The position numbers and the translations under genes were made by a program. The notes under the pieces are model-generated. The model did not search any database. It was not told the DNA's origin and saw only the letters and a program-made list of their open reading frames with translations. Source: Actinomycetota bacterium (lineage in GTDB: Bacteria > Actinomycetota > UBA4738 > HRBIN12). From it: a stretch of DNA of 38,762 bases. Shown one piece after another: positions 14,177 through 22,103 of this stretch; the first letter of the stretch is position 1, and each line of letters begins with the position of its first letter. The stretch spans positions 1 through 38,762 of the forward strand of contig VAXZ01000115.1 in assembly GCA_005885035.1 (NCBI GenBank), read 5' to 3'.

Positions 14177-15324
14177 GCGTGCCCTCCGGTTCCCCCGCGC
14201 GCAGCCTTGCGGACGTCCCGGCGGATCTGCTCAACGCGGGCATCGGCGTCCGCACGGCTGTCGACGTTGATGCCGCTGGCGAGCGACGAATACAGGGGGA
14301 GTGCCTCCGCCGCTGCCGCCGGGATGTCCGTCTCCTCCTCCACGACGTGCGAAAGGTGATAGCCGAACACGTCCGCAGGGATCCCCTGGTAGATCGCCAC
14401 GTGACCGTTGGCGACCCCGACGTACCAGCGCGTGTCGATCAGCACACGGGCCCCGGTGAACGCCGCCCCGAGCGCGACCACCACGATGCCGAGGATGATC
14501 GCGACGCGCCACCAGCGCCGGCGTGCTTCGCGTGTGCGCGCCGGTCCGTCGGCCTCCTGCTCCGCGTGGGTCGTGGCCGCCCTGGGGGGCGCCACGACGG
14601 CCGCACCCTCGTCCGCTCCATCATCCGGCAGGACGTCGAGCACGACCACGGTGATGTTGTCGACGCCGCCGGCATGGTTCGCTGCGGTCACCAGCCGGTC
14701 GGCGGCCTCCTGCGGGGCGCCTTCCGTGGCTCCGAGGATCGCCTGGATCTGTTCCTCGGTGATCATCCCGGTGAGCCCGTCGGAGCACAGGAGGAGTCGG
14801 TCACCGTCGAGGAGCCCGACGTCCTGCTCGTCGAGCGGGACGTCGGGCTCCGTCCCGAGCGCCCGGACCAGCACGTTGCGGTGCGGGTGGACCTCGGCTT
14901 CCGCCGCGGTGATCTCTCCAGCCTTCACCATCCGGTTCACCAACGTGTGATCGTCCGTGAGCTGCCGGAGGGACCCCGCCCGCAACAGGTAGGCGCGGGA
15001 GTCGCCCACGTGCACCAGGTGCGCCAGGTCGCCCCGGATCACCGCGGCCGTGAGCGTGGTTCCCATACCGGCGACGGCCCGGTCGGCTCCCGAGCGTTCG
15101 AAGACCGCTCGGTTCGCCGCCTGGACCTGCTCTGCGAACGGCTCTGCTCCCTTGCGGAACGACTCGGCGATCGTCGTGAGCGCCAGCTGCGAGGCGACCT
15201 CTCCACCGCGATGCCCGCCCATCCCGTCCGCGACGGCGTACAAGGGCGGCTCGATCAGGTAGGCGTCCTCGTTCCCCGAGCGCACCTGCCCGACGTGCGT
15301 CGCGACGCCGGCCTCGATCTTCAC
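14173..15324 (-). CDS. pstP: PP2C-type Ser/Thr protein phosphatase
   Basis: The protein has 383 residues from the GTG at 15324, which overlaps the fhaB stop (GTGA). The track extends it into fhaB. The N-terminal PPM/PP2C domain shows VRSGNEDAYL, VADGMGGHRGG, HVGDSRAYLLR, LLLCSDGLTGMI and GGVDNITVVVLD, which contain the metal-binding aspartates. After an Arg-rich linker comes one transmembrane helix (VAIILGIVVVALGAAFTGARVL) and an extracytoplasmic tail of about 90 residues. PstP removes phosphate from PknB, PbpA and the FHA proteins, balancing the kinase. The domain plan matches mycobacterial PstP. Confidence 0.95.
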   Translation of the reverse strand: MKIEAGVATHVGQVRSGNEDAYLIEPPLYAVADGMGGHRGGEVASQLALTTIAESFRKGAEPFAEQVQAANRAVFERSGADRAVAGMGTTLTAAVIRGDLAHLVHVGDSRAYLLRAGSLRQLTDDHTLVNRMVKAGEITAAEAEVHPHRNVLVRALGTEPDVPLDEQDVGLLDGDRLLLCSDGLTGMITEEQIQAILGATEGAPQEAADRLVTAANHAGGVDNITVVVLDVLPDDGADEGAAVVAPPRAATTHAEQEADGPARTREARRRWWRVAIILGIVVVALGAAFTGARVLIDTRWYVGVANGHVAIYQGIPADVFGYHLSHVVEEETDIPAAAAEALPLYSSLASGINVDSRADADARVEQIRRDVRKAARGGTGGHA

Positions 15325-15800
15325 CGTGCGAGCTCCAGGATCGTCGTCCCTACACGGATCCGGTCGCCGGCCGTGAGCATCGCGGGGGCTGCCAATCGCT
15401 GTTCGTTCACGAAGGTTCCGTTCGTCGAGCCGAGATCCTCCACGTACCACGAGCTGTTCTTCGCGAATATCCTCGCGTGCTCCTGCGACACGTACGTGTC
15501 CTCCAGCCGCAGGTCGCACCCCATCGCTCGGCCGATCACCGTGTTGGCGGCGAGGCGGAGCGTTCGCGGCTTCTCCTTGCCTTCGACGTGCACCAGGACG
15601 TTCGCGGGCACGGGCTGACTCGGCGATCGATCCGAACCCGCGCGCGCGCCGGGACCGGGCATCGGTGCGGCCGGGCTGCGATCCACGTTCAACCCGCGGA
15701 CCACCCACCGCATCGAGCGCCACAGGAACAGGAAGAGCAACGCGAACAGCCCGTACTTGAGGGCCGAGAGCGCGAACGGCTCGACGGCGTCCGCGAGCAC
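15321..15800 (-). CDS. fhaB: Membrane-anchored FHA-domain protein (FhaB/FipA type)
   Basis: The protein has 159 residues. A single N-terminal helix (ALKYGLFALLFLFLWRSM) is followed by a Pro-rich linker and a C-terminal FHA domain with VIGRAMGCDLRLED, VSQEHARIF and LGSTNGTFVN, the loops that bind phospho-threonine. Small FHA proteins at this place in the operon bind phosphorylated PknA/PknB targets and link kinase signalling to septation. The GTG start overlaps the fhaA stop by one base (TAGTG), and its own stop overlaps pstP. The length agrees with mycobacterial FhaB (about 155). Confidence 0.93.
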   Translation of the reverse strand: MLADAVEPFALSALKYGLFALLFLFLWRSMRWVVRGLNVDRSPAAPMPGPGARAGSDRSPSQPVPANVLVHVEGKEKPRTLRLAANTVIGRAMGCDLRLEDTYVSQEHARIFAKNSSWYVEDLGSTNGTFVNEQRLAAPAMLTAGDRIRVGTTILELAR

Positions 15801-16504
15801 TACACCCTCCGGTACTCGATCACCGTGGTGCCGACCGTGATCCGATCGCCGTCGGACAGCGGCCGCGACTGGACCTGCTGTCCGTTCAGCTTGGTCCCGT
15901 TCGTCGATCCGAGATCCGTCAGCGTGGAGCGGCCGTCTTTCGTCCGGATCTGCGCGTGTCGCCGGGACACGCCTTTGTCCTCGATCGTCACGTCGCTCTC
16001 GGGGAGGCGTCCGATCGTCACGATCTCCTTATCCAGCCGGACTCGGTGGACCGAGTCGGCCTCGTGCACCAGCAGCTCGCCGTGGTGCCCGGCTTCGGCG
16101 GCCTCGGCCACGGCCGCGGGAGGGACCTTCTCCTCCCCCTGGACGAGCGACGGCTCGACCTCCAGGTCGCCCTTCCGGAGGTCGTGACCGATGAACAGCT
16201 CGACCTCGGGCGCCCCGACGAGCCCCCATCCGCGCTCCGCGGCGGTCTCCAATACGACCTGCTTCAGCTCGGTGACGAGCGCCGACTCCATCTGTTGGAA
16301 GCGGGGCGCATCATCCTCCGAGAGCGAGATCTCGAAGCGGTTCGGCGCCCACACTTCGTTGATCGCGACCTGCTTGGCATCGTCCATCTCGCGGACCACG
16401 CGCTTGGCGATCTCGACCGGCTGAAGGCCGCTTCGGAACGTCTTGGAGAAGAGGCCTTCGACGAGGCCCCCGAGTCGCCGTTCGAAGTCGCGGAGGTTGG
16501 GCAC
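15800..16504 (-). CDS. fhaA: FhaA-type protein: DUF3662 plus FHA domain
   Basis: The protein has 234 residues. The first 125 match the DUF3662 module that always precedes FHA in FhaA (FERRLGGLVEGLFSKTFRSG, QPVEIAKRVVREMDDAK, APNRFEISLSEDD). The C-terminal FHA domain has TIGRLPESDVTIED, VSRRHAQI and LGSTNGTKLNG. FhaA binds phospho-threonines of PknB targets, including the pseudokinase MviN in mycobacteria, and slows wall synthesis. The linker is much shorter than in M. tuberculosis FhaA (over 500 residues), a common difference in deeper lineages. It is the first gene of the division operon and starts with GTG at 16504. Confidence 0.93.
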   Translation of the reverse strand: MPNLRDFERRLGGLVEGLFSKTFRSGLQPVEIAKRVVREMDDAKQVAINEVWAPNRFEISLSEDDAPRFQQMESALVTELKQVVLETAAERGWGLVGAPEVELFIGHDLRKGDLEVEPSLVQGEEKVPPAAVAEAAEAGHHGELLVHEADSVHRVRLDKEIVTIGRLPESDVTIEDKGVSRRHAQIRTKDGRSTLTDLGSTNGTKLNGQQVQSRPLSDGDRITVGTTVIEYRRV

Positions 16505-16520
16505 GATAGGCGGCGTATGC

Positions 16521-16555
16521 GCGGCGGCCGTTCCGCCGCAACGCCCCCAATCCTA
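16521..16555 (-). promoter_or_regulatory. Candidate start of the division operon: -10 box and leader hairpin before fhaA
   Basis: TAGGAT (16555-16550) is a good -10 box about 45 nt upstream of fhaA. The leader between them contains a 7-bp GCGGCGG/CCGCCGC stem (16539-16521). No convincing -35 box is visible. This is the only gap of any size before the eight-gene run. Confidence 0.3.
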
Positions 16556-16595
16556 CCCTTGGGCTCGTGGCGCCTCGTGACGCCGCGGCGATCCG

Positions 16596-17159
16596 TCAGT
16601 TGTAGACGACGATCGTGCCGGCGACCTTGTCGTGCAGGGTCTGTCGCTGCCGGTCCCAGAGCATCCAGAGGTCGTCCAGCAACGTGATCAGCCCTGCGCC
16701 GGGGACGAACGATCCGAAGCTGACGATCAGCTGCAGGATCGGCCGGAGGAGCGCCTCGCGCCAACCGACGGCATTCCGTTCGGTCGTCCGGACCCTGATC
16801 CCGACCGCCAGCTTCCCGAGCGTCCCTCCGAAGAAGCGCACCAGCAGGGCCTGGTACGCGTACGTCGCGACGGCGACCCCGAGCGCCCAGCCTGCGTACC
16901 GCCCCATGTAGCGGGTCACGTCGACCCGCTGACCCGTGGCGATGGATCGGTCGATCTCGGTCGACATCCTGTTCCACACGGCGGCCAGGAACGGGATCCA
17001 GATCGGGATGAACACGAGCCCATCGATCAAGGTTGCGCCGACCCGTATCCAGAAGCTCGCGTACCGCGGCGCGGGCTGCGGAGGCGGCGGGGTCCAGGTC
17101 GCTTGGGGCGAGGCCGGTAACGGTGCGTCCGGCCGAGGCGGGAGGGGATGCTGATCCAT
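16596..17159 (-). CDS. RDD-family membrane protein
   Basis: The protein has 187 residues. A Pro-rich cytoplasmic N-terminus (MDQHPLPPRPDAPLPASPQA) is followed by the RDD domain. RYASFWIRVGATLIDGLVF contains the Arg and Asp that name the family. Further helices follow (WALGVAVATYAYQALLV), then GGTLGKLAVGIRV, LITLLDDLWMLWD and LHDKVAGTIVV. RDD proteins are small three- to four-helix membrane proteins; some have been linked to sodium/proton antiport, but most have no known role. It is transcribed in the same direction as the division operon, 91 nt upstream of fhaA, and has its own -10-like box TAGCCT 10 nt before the ATG. No specific substrate can be proposed. Confidence 0.88.
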   Translation of the reverse strand: MDQHPLPPRPDAPLPASPQATWTPPPPQPAPRYASFWIRVGATLIDGLVFIPIWIPFLAAVWNRMSTEIDRSIATGQRVDVTRYMGRYAGWALGVAVATYAYQALLVRFFGGTLGKLAVGIRVRTTERNAVGWREALLRPILQLIVSFGSFVPGAGLITLLDDLWMLWDRQRQTLHDKVAGTIVVYN

Positions 17160-17169
17160 GGTTGCGCAC

Positions 17170-17175
17170 AGGCTA
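17170..17175 (-). promoter_or_regulatory. -10-like box before the RDD gene
   Basis: TAGCCT, the same hexamer as the cysH -10 box, is 10 nt before the ATG at 17159. It lies in the short divergent gap shared with tRNA-Leu. Confidence 0.35.
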
Positions 17176-17196
17176 CGGCCGCTCGGTGGCCACTGC

Positions 17197-17202
17197 TACG
17201 AT
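17197..17202 (+). promoter_or_regulatory. -10-like box before tRNA-Leu
   Basis: TACGAT matches the -10 consensus at T1, A2, A5 and T6 and lies 14 nt before the first base of the mature tRNA. No clear -35 box is seen. Confidence 0.35.
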
Positions 17203-17216
17203 TCCCTTTTCCCCAC

Positions 17217-17305
<89 letters not shown>

Positions 17306-17346
17306 CGCTTCCGTGGCGAGACGGTAGCCACGCGCAGCGACTCGAC

Positions 17347-17707
17347 CTAGCTCTTCGCGAACTTCTCCGCGGTCTCGCTGTGGAACTCGAGGGCCGAGTA
17401 GGTGGCTTCCCCCGACCCATGCGTCGTGGCCGGGAAGGATCTCGTAGACGTCGCCGGCACCGATGTCGAACTCGTGGCCTTCGTCCGTGACGACGTGCAA
17501 GCTGCCCGAGACGCAGTAGCCGACGTGGTGGCCTTGACAGGAGTCGGTACCGACGATCGGCTTGAGGTCGGTGGACCAACGCCAGCCTGGTTCGAACGTC
17601 GCCTGAGCGGCGGTTGAGCCGGCCAAACGGACAACATCGACCCTTCCATGTTCGAAGTCTCGGGTCTCGTCGGGTGCCTCGAAACGCTTCGTCGTCGCAT
17701 CGCCCAT
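17347..17707 (-). pseudogene. Cupin-domain protein, interrupted by a one-base frameshift
   Basis: From the ATG at 17707 (MGDATTKRFEAPDETRDF) the frame encodes a single small cupin: FEPGWRWSTDLKPIVGTDSC, HHVGYCVSGSLHVVTDEG and IGAGDVYEILPGHDAWV. It then leaves frame. The natural ending, TYSALEFHSETAEKFAKS and TAG at 17347, is in another frame. The shift maps to a run of five G on the coding strand (17409-17413). With four G the protein reads HDAWVGEATYSALEF and is complete at about 119 residues. The intact protein would be a metal-binding barrel of unknown substrate, since cupins of this type often bind a small ligand. A true frameshift or a homopolymer sequencing error are both possible. AGGAAAGGG lies 10 nt upstream of the start. 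Confidence 0.75.
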
Positions 17708-17844
17708 CTGCGGATCCCTTTCCTCTGGTGGTCGGTCAGTCAACAACCTCTCGGGGCTGAAGGTCAATGCGGCCGATCCATATGTGGGGTCTGACGGGCC
17801 GCCGTCCCCTGATCCACCCATCCGCCGGCGACCCGCAGCCGGGG

Positions 17845-17850
17845 TAAGGT
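17845..17850 (+). promoter_or_regulatory. -10-like box before the ABC exporter genes
   Basis: TAAGGT is 9 nt before the ATG at 17860, at the end of a 152-nt gap after the divergent cupin gene. It fits a near-leaderless transcript. Confidence 0.35.
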
Positions 17851-17859
17851 TCGCGTCAC

Positions 17860-18783
17860 ATGGGGGTGATCGAGCTCCACGGTCTCCGCAAGGAGTACCG
17901 GAGGATCCGCGGCGGGCGGACGGTTGCCGTCGATGGGCTCGACCTGGAGGTCCCCGATGGCGGTGTCTTCGGATTCCTCGGTCCGAACGGTGCCGGCAAG
18001 ACCACCACGATCCGATGCGTGCTGGGGCTGGTTCGGCCGAACGCCGGCAGCCTCATGTTGCTGGGGGCCGACGTGTCGGGCGGCCTCGCCAGCGTGATCG
18101 GCAAGGTTGGCTCGATCGTGGAGCAACCCGCGCTCTTCCCTCGATTCACCGGCCGCCGCAACCTGGAGATCCTGGGACGGATCCACCGCGTCGCGCGAAG
18201 CACCATCGACGACGTGCTCGAACGCGTGCGCCTGTCAGAGCGCGCCGACGACCCCGTGCGCACCTATTCCCTGGGGATGAAGCAGAGACTGGGGATCGCC
18301 GCCGCGTTGTTGAAGGATCCGTCGGTGCTGCTCCTGGATGAACCGGCGAACGGGCTGGACCCGGCGGGGATCGTCGAGGTGCGCGAGCTGATCCGCTCGC
18401 TCGGCGCCGAAGGGCGAACCGTCTTCGTGTCGAGCCACATCCTGTCCGAGGTGCAGCAGACGGCCGATCAGGTCGCGATCATCGCGCGCGGGCGGCTCGT
18501 GAAGGCTGGGCCCGTGAACGAGGTGCTTGCCGCCGGGCGCGCGCGAGGGCTCGTCGTCAGGCTCGCGGATCTTCCGGCCGGTGCGCGTGTCCTGGCGGAC
18601 GCGCAGATCCCCGCCGTCGTCGCGGGAGACACGCTCAGCGTGGAGCTCCCGCCCGACCAGGCGGAGCGGGTGACGCGCGTGCTCGCGGCCAAGGACCTGT
18701 ACGTGTCGGAGCTCCGGCCCCAGGAGGTCGATCTGGAGACCGTCTTCCTGGAGCTGACGAAGGACGAAGGGCTCGGGCCGTGA
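17860..18783 (+). CDS. ABC transporter ATP-binding protein (BcrA/antibiotic-export type)
   Basis: The protein has 307 residues. One nucleotide-binding domain shows Walker A GPNGAGKTTTIR, a Q-loop in VEQPALF, the signature YSLGMKQRLGIA, Walker B VLLLDEPANGLDP, and the switch His in VSSHILSEV. The C-terminal 90 residues form the extension common in ABC-2-type export subunits. It energises the permease encoded next, with which it overlaps by 4 nt (GTGA). Similar pairs export peptides, antibiotics or lipids, and the substrate cannot be read from the sequence. No sensor kinase or resistance gene lies beside it. Confidence 0.93.
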   Translation: MGVIELHGLRKEYRRIRGGRTVAVDGLDLEVPDGGVFGFLGPNGAGKTTTIRCVLGLVRPNAGSLMLLGADVSGGLASVIGKVGSIVEQPALFPRFTGRRNLEILGRIHRVARSTIDDVLERVRLSERADDPVRTYSLGMKQRLGIAAALLKDPSVLLLDEPANGLDPAGIVEVRELIRSLGAEGRTVFVSSHILSEVQQTADQVAIIARGRLVKAGPVNEVLAAGRARGLVVRLADLPAGARVLADAQIPAVVAGDTLSVELPPDQAERVTRVLAAKDLYVSELRPQEVDLETVFLELTKDEGLGP

Positions 18784-19733
18784 TCCACCTGTTCCGGTCG
18801 GAATTCCTACGAGCGCGATCGCGCCGGATCCTCCCCATGATGCTCGTCGGCGGCGTCTTGCTGATCGTCGTGGCGATGGTGATCGCGGGGGCTCACTCGC
18901 ACAAGCCGACCCAGGCGGACATCGATACCGCACAGGCCCGCTTCCAGAAGCAGTTCGCGAGTTGCATGCAGGGTCGGGTCCTCGGACCCGGGGCGCAGCT
19001 TCCTCCCGGTTACACCTCGCTCGACCAGTTCTGCGCCGACGAGGCTGCGCCGAACGTCGACACGGCCCTACAGTTCCGCGATGTCGCGCTCGTGATCGAG
19101 CACACCTCGACGTTCGTCGTCCTGCTCGGCGTCGCCCTCGCGGCTTCGCTCGGAGGCGCCGACTGGTCGGCCGGCACGATGACCACGCTGCTCACGTGGG
19201 AACCACGGCGGATCCGCGTGCTGCTGATCCGCGCGATCGTCGTCGCGCTCGTGGTTGCGCTCGTCACGCTCTTCCTGCAAGGGGTACTGCTGGGAGCGTT
19301 CAGCCTCGCGGTCGCGCTCCGGGGGACCAGTCTCGGGGCTCCACCGGGACTGGTGGGCACCGCCGTGCGGACCGCCCTTCGGGTCTCGACCGTGGCCGCT
19401 GGATTCGGCTTGGTCGCGCTCTCGGTGGCGACGATCGGTCGTTCGACGGTCGCGGCACTCGGCGTCCTCTTCGGCTATCTCGTGCTCTTCGAGGGCGTGA
19501 TCGCTGGGTTCCGTCCGAGCATCCAGGACCGGCTCCTCGTTCGGGCCGGCGGGGTGATCGTGTCCCAACAGCCCATCTACGACCAGAGCCATGAGTCCTT
19601 CTCGTCGCTCGGTCCTCTCAGCTCGCCCCCGGTGTTGCTCGGGCTCACCGAAGCGTGGGTCGTCGCGGCCGCCTACGTGGCGGTGCTGATGGTCGTGGCG
19701 CTCCTCGTGTTCCGTGCGCGCGACGTGAACTGA
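18780..19733 (+). CDS. ABC-2-type transporter permease
   Basis: The protein has 317 residues from a GTG that overlaps the ATPase stop. An N-terminal helix (ILPMMLVGGVLLIVVAMVIAGA) is followed by an extracytoplasmic loop of about 80 residues containing two Cys (ASCMQGR, LDQFCADEA) that could form a disulfide. Five further hydrophobic segments follow, including STFVVLLGVALAASLGG and IVVALVVALVTLFLQGVLLG, with a last helix near the C-terminus. GGADWSAGTMTTLLTWEPRR is the cytoplasmic coupling region usual in ABC-2 export permeases. Together with the upstream ATPase it would form a (2+2) exporter. Confidence 0.88.
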   Translation: MIHLFRSEFLRARSRRILPMMLVGGVLLIVVAMVIAGAHSHKPTQADIDTAQARFQKQFASCMQGRVLGPGAQLPPGYTSLDQFCADEAAPNVDTALQFRDVALVIEHTSTFVVLLGVALAASLGGADWSAGTMTTLLTWEPRRIRVLLIRAIVVALVVALVTLFLQGVLLGAFSLAVALRGTSLGAPPGLVGTAVRTALRVSTVAAGFGLVALSVATIGRSTVAALGVLFGYLVLFEGVIAGFRPSIQDRLLVRAGGVIVSQQPIYDQSHESFSSLGPLSSPPVLLGLTEAWVVAAAYVAVLMVVALLVFRARDVN

Positions 19734-19739
19734 CCGCCG

Positions 19740-19745
19740 TATACT
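19740..19745 (+). promoter_or_regulatory. -10 box before the DUF4446-bactofilin-serS unit
   Basis: TATACT matches 5 of 6 consensus bases. It lies just after the permease stop and 69 nt before the preferred start of the DUF4446 gene. The -35 region is not consensus. Confidence 0.35.
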
Positions 19746-19814
19746 TCGGTCCCTCACGAAACCGCCTCTGACGTGCGGTTCCGCCCCGTCGAGAACATCC
19801 GGAGGCCGATGCGG

Positions 19815-20297
19815 ATGACGCTTTCCGCCCATACGCTGACGCTGGTCGCCCTGATCGCGATCGGGTTGTCGCTGCTGGCGATCGGCTTCGTGGTGTTCGC
19901 CGGCGGGTCGGGAGACCGGGAGCCGGCCAGCGTGTTGACGGGCGACGATGCCGTGGGCGCGCTCCTCGGGAAGATCGAGCGGCTCGAGCAAGCGGTCCGA
20001 GCGCTGAACGGCACCGACCGGCGCCAGCAGTTCCAGATCGAGGGCAGCGTGCGGCGGGTGGCGCTGCTGCGCTACGACGCGTTCGAAGATGTCGGCGGCC
20101 GGCTCTCCTTCTCGTGTGCGATGCTCGACGAGCACGGGACCGGTGTGGTCCTCACGTCCATCAACGGACGACAAGAGACGCGCGTCTATGCCAAACCCGT
20201 CACCGCAGGGACCAGCACGTACAACCTGTCGGCCGAAGAGGAAGAGGCGATCAGGCTGGCGATGACGGAGGATCACGAGGCGGCCGAGGCTCGATGA
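19815..20297 (+). CDS. DUF4446-family membrane-anchored protein
   Basis: The track starts at a GTG (19773). I prefer the ATG at 19815 because GGAGG at 19801 gives a 9-nt spacing. ATG 19809 is the other option. The protein is then 160 residues, with one N-terminal helix (LTLVALIAIGLSLLAIGFVVF), a short coiled-coil-like stretch (LGKIERLEQAVRALN) and the conserved DUF4446 core VRRVALLRYDAFEDVGGRLS, SINGRQETRVYAKPV and the acidic end LSAEEEEAI. DUF4446 is widespread in Gram-positive bacteria and has no defined biochemical role. Here its stop overlaps the start of the bactofilin gene (ATGA), so the two are probably made together. Confidence 0.85.
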   Translation: MTLSAHTLTLVALIAIGLSLLAIGFVVFAGGSGDREPASVLTGDDAVGALLGKIERLEQAVRALNGTDRRQQFQIEGSVRRVALLRYDAFEDVGGRLSFSCAMLDEHGTGVVLTSINGRQETRVYAKPVTAGTSTYNLSAEEEEAIRLAMTEDHEAAEAR

Positions 20298-20803
20298 TCT
20301 GGCGGCGCGACGATGCGGAGCCCGAACAAGCGGAACCACCGCGCGTGCCGGCTCCCCCGGAACGAAAGGACAGGGACATGGCCGAGAACGGCGAGGTCAC
20401 GATCGTCGGAACGGGTGCGCGTCTGGAAGGCAACGTGGTGTCAGCGGGCAACCTGCGGATAGACGGCCAGGTGAAGGGGCAGATCAACGCGGACGGCGAC
20501 GTCGTGCTGTCGCCGCAGTCACAGGTCGAGGCCGACATCCGCTCGCAGAACGTCAGCGTGGCCGGCCGGTTCAAAGGCAACATCCTCGTCAAGGGCAAGG
20601 CGCACCTCGCGCGCGGCGGGCGGATCGACGGGAACATCACGTCGAAGACCCTCGTCGTCGAGGAGGGCGGCATCTTCCACGGGCAGAGCAACATGGACGC
20701 CGGAGCCGGATCGGGCTCGCCGTCGACGCAGGCCTCGCAGCAGTCCGCTGGCGCGGCCGCGAAGGAGGGAGAGGAGAAGAAGCCCGACCAAGTGAAGGTG
20801 TGA
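20294..20803 (+). CDS. Bactofilin (polymer-forming cytoskeletal protein)
   Basis: The protein is 169 residues if started at the ATG overlapping the DUF4446 stop. A second ATG at 20378, behind AAAGGA, gives MAENGEVTIVGTG and 141 residues, and may be the true start. The core is a right-handed beta-helix of repeated short strands typical of bactofilins: GARLEGNVVSAGNLRIDGQV, KGQINADGDVVLS, VEADIRSQNVSVAGRFKGNI, ARGGRIDGNITSKTLVV. The tail is low-complexity and ends in charged KEGEEKKPDQVKV. Bactofilins self-assemble into filaments without nucleotide and scaffold wall or membrane proteins. A membrane-anchored DUF4446 partner encoded in the same unit could tether it, which is inference. Confidence 0.9.
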   Translation: MIWRRDDAEPEQAEPPRVPAPPERKDRDMAENGEVTIVGTGARLEGNVVSAGNLRIDGQVKGQINADGDVVLSPQSQVEADIRSQNVSVAGRFKGNILVKGKAHLARGGRIDGNITSKTLVVEEGGIFHGQSNMDAGAGSGSPSTQASQQSAGAAAKEGEEKKPDQVKV

Positions 20804-20807
20804 CCGC

Positions 20808-22082
20808 ATGCTCGACATCAAGCTGATCCGGGAAGACCCGGAGCCGTTCCGCGAGGCGCTCGCCCGCCGGGGCTTGGCGGAGCGCGTCGATGAGCTGTTG
20901 AAGGCGGACGAGCGGCGGCGGGAGCTGACCCGGCGCGTCGAAGACCTGAGAGCGGAGCAGAACCGTTCGTCGAAGGCGATCGGTGGCGCGCAGGGCGACG
21001 AGAAGCAGCGGTTGATCGCGGAGGTCGCGAAGGTGAGCGCCGAGCTGAAGGAGCTCGATCCGCAGCTCGCCGAAGCGGAGACGGTTCTCACCCTGCTCCT
21101 TGCGGCCACCCCGAACCTCCCACACCCAAGCTCTCCCGACGGCTTCACCGACGAGGATGCCGTCGAGGTCCGGCGCAATCACGACGAGCTCCCCGCATTC
21201 GACTTCGAGCCGAAGGATCATGCCGAGCTCGGCGCGGCCCTCGGCGTGCTGGACGTGGAGCGCGGCGCGCGCACGAGCGGCTCGCGGTTCGTCTACCTGA
21301 TGAGGGACATCGTCTTCGTCCAGTTCGCGCTGATGCGGAGCGCCATGGACGTCCTCACCGACAAGGGCTTCATCCCGGTGATCCCGCCGGTCCTGGTCCG
21401 CGAGGAGGCGATGTACGGGACGGGGTTCCTCCCGACGGACGCCGTGAACATCTACCGAACGGCCGAGGACGATCTGTATCTGATCGGTACCGCCGAGGTG
21501 TCGCTGGCGGCGCTCCACCTGGGCGAGATCCTGGAGGAGGCGGATCTGCCGGCTCGCTACGCGGGGTACTCGACGTGCTTCCGGCGCGAGGCCGGCACCT
21601 ACGGTAAGGACACCGGCGGGATGTTCCGGGTCCACCAGTTCGACAAGGTGGAGATGTTCTCGTTCACCACACCGGAGTCCAGCTGGGACGAGCACGAGTA
21701 CCTCGTGAGCGTCGAGGAGGAGGTTCTCGGCAAGCTCGAGCTCCCGTACCGGGTCGTCAACATCGCCGCGGGCGATCTCGGCGGCGCGGCCGCGAAGAAG
21801 TACGACATCGAGGTGTGGCTCCCCGGTCAGCAGCGCTACCGGGAGCTGACGAGCTGCTCGAACACGACGGACTACCAGGCGCGCCGGATGCAGACCCGAT
21901 TACGCAGGAGCGACGGCACCGTCGAAACGCTGCATACGCTGAACGGAACCGCCACGGCGATCGGACGGACCCTGATCGCGATCATGGAGAACCATCAGCA
22001 GGCCGACGGCTCCGTCGTCATCCCCGAGCATCTGTGGCAGTACCTGCCGGAGCGGGCAAGGCTGCTGACGCCTCGCACGTAG
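20808..22082 (+). CDS. serS: Seryl-tRNA synthetase
   Basis: The protein has 424 residues, the full length for a bacterial SerRS. The first 105 residues form the N-terminal antiparallel coiled-coil arm (ELTRRVEDLRAEQNRSSKAI) that holds the tRNA-Ser variable arm. The class II catalytic core has motif 2 in TCFRREAGTYGKDTGGMFRV, the serine site in the LIGTAEV block, ELTSCSNTTDYQARR, and motif 3 in LNGTATAIGRTLIAIMENHQ. It charges tRNA-Ser with serine. It starts 4 nt after the bactofilin stop, with GAAGGTG as a ribosome-binding site. A tRNA-Ser gene lies 3.2 kb downstream. No T-box leader is visible, so expression probably follows the upstream promoter. Confidence 0.96.
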   Translation: MLDIKLIREDPEPFREALARRGLAERVDELLKADERRRELTRRVEDLRAEQNRSSKAIGGAQGDEKQRLIAEVAKVSAELKELDPQLAEAETVLTLLLAATPNLPHPSSPDGFTDEDAVEVRRNHDELPAFDFEPKDHAELGAALGVLDVERGARTSGSRFVYLMRDIVFVQFALMRSAMDVLTDKGFIPVIPPVLVREEAMYGTGFLPTDAVNIYRTAEDDLYLIGTAEVSLAALHLGEILEEADLPARYAGYSTCFRREAGTYGKDTGGMFRVHQFDKVEMFSFTTPESSWDEHEYLVSVEEEVLGKLELPYRVVNIAAGDLGGAAAKKYDIEVWLPGQQRYRELTSCSNTTDYQARRMQTRLRRSDGTVETLHTLNGTATAIGRTLIAIMENHQQADGSVVIPEHLWQYLPERARLLTPRT

Positions 22083-22103
22083 CGCGGACTGCGTAGGTTG
22101 GTC

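Noticed and set aside
19068-20339. 423-codon minus-strand ORF under the permease, DUF4446 and bactofilin genes
   Set aside because: Highly charged, no domain, and antisense to three recognised genes.
20808-20830. T-box control of serS
   Set aside because: serS starts 4 nt after the bactofilin stop, leaving no room for a T-box leader, and none was seen before the upstream genes.
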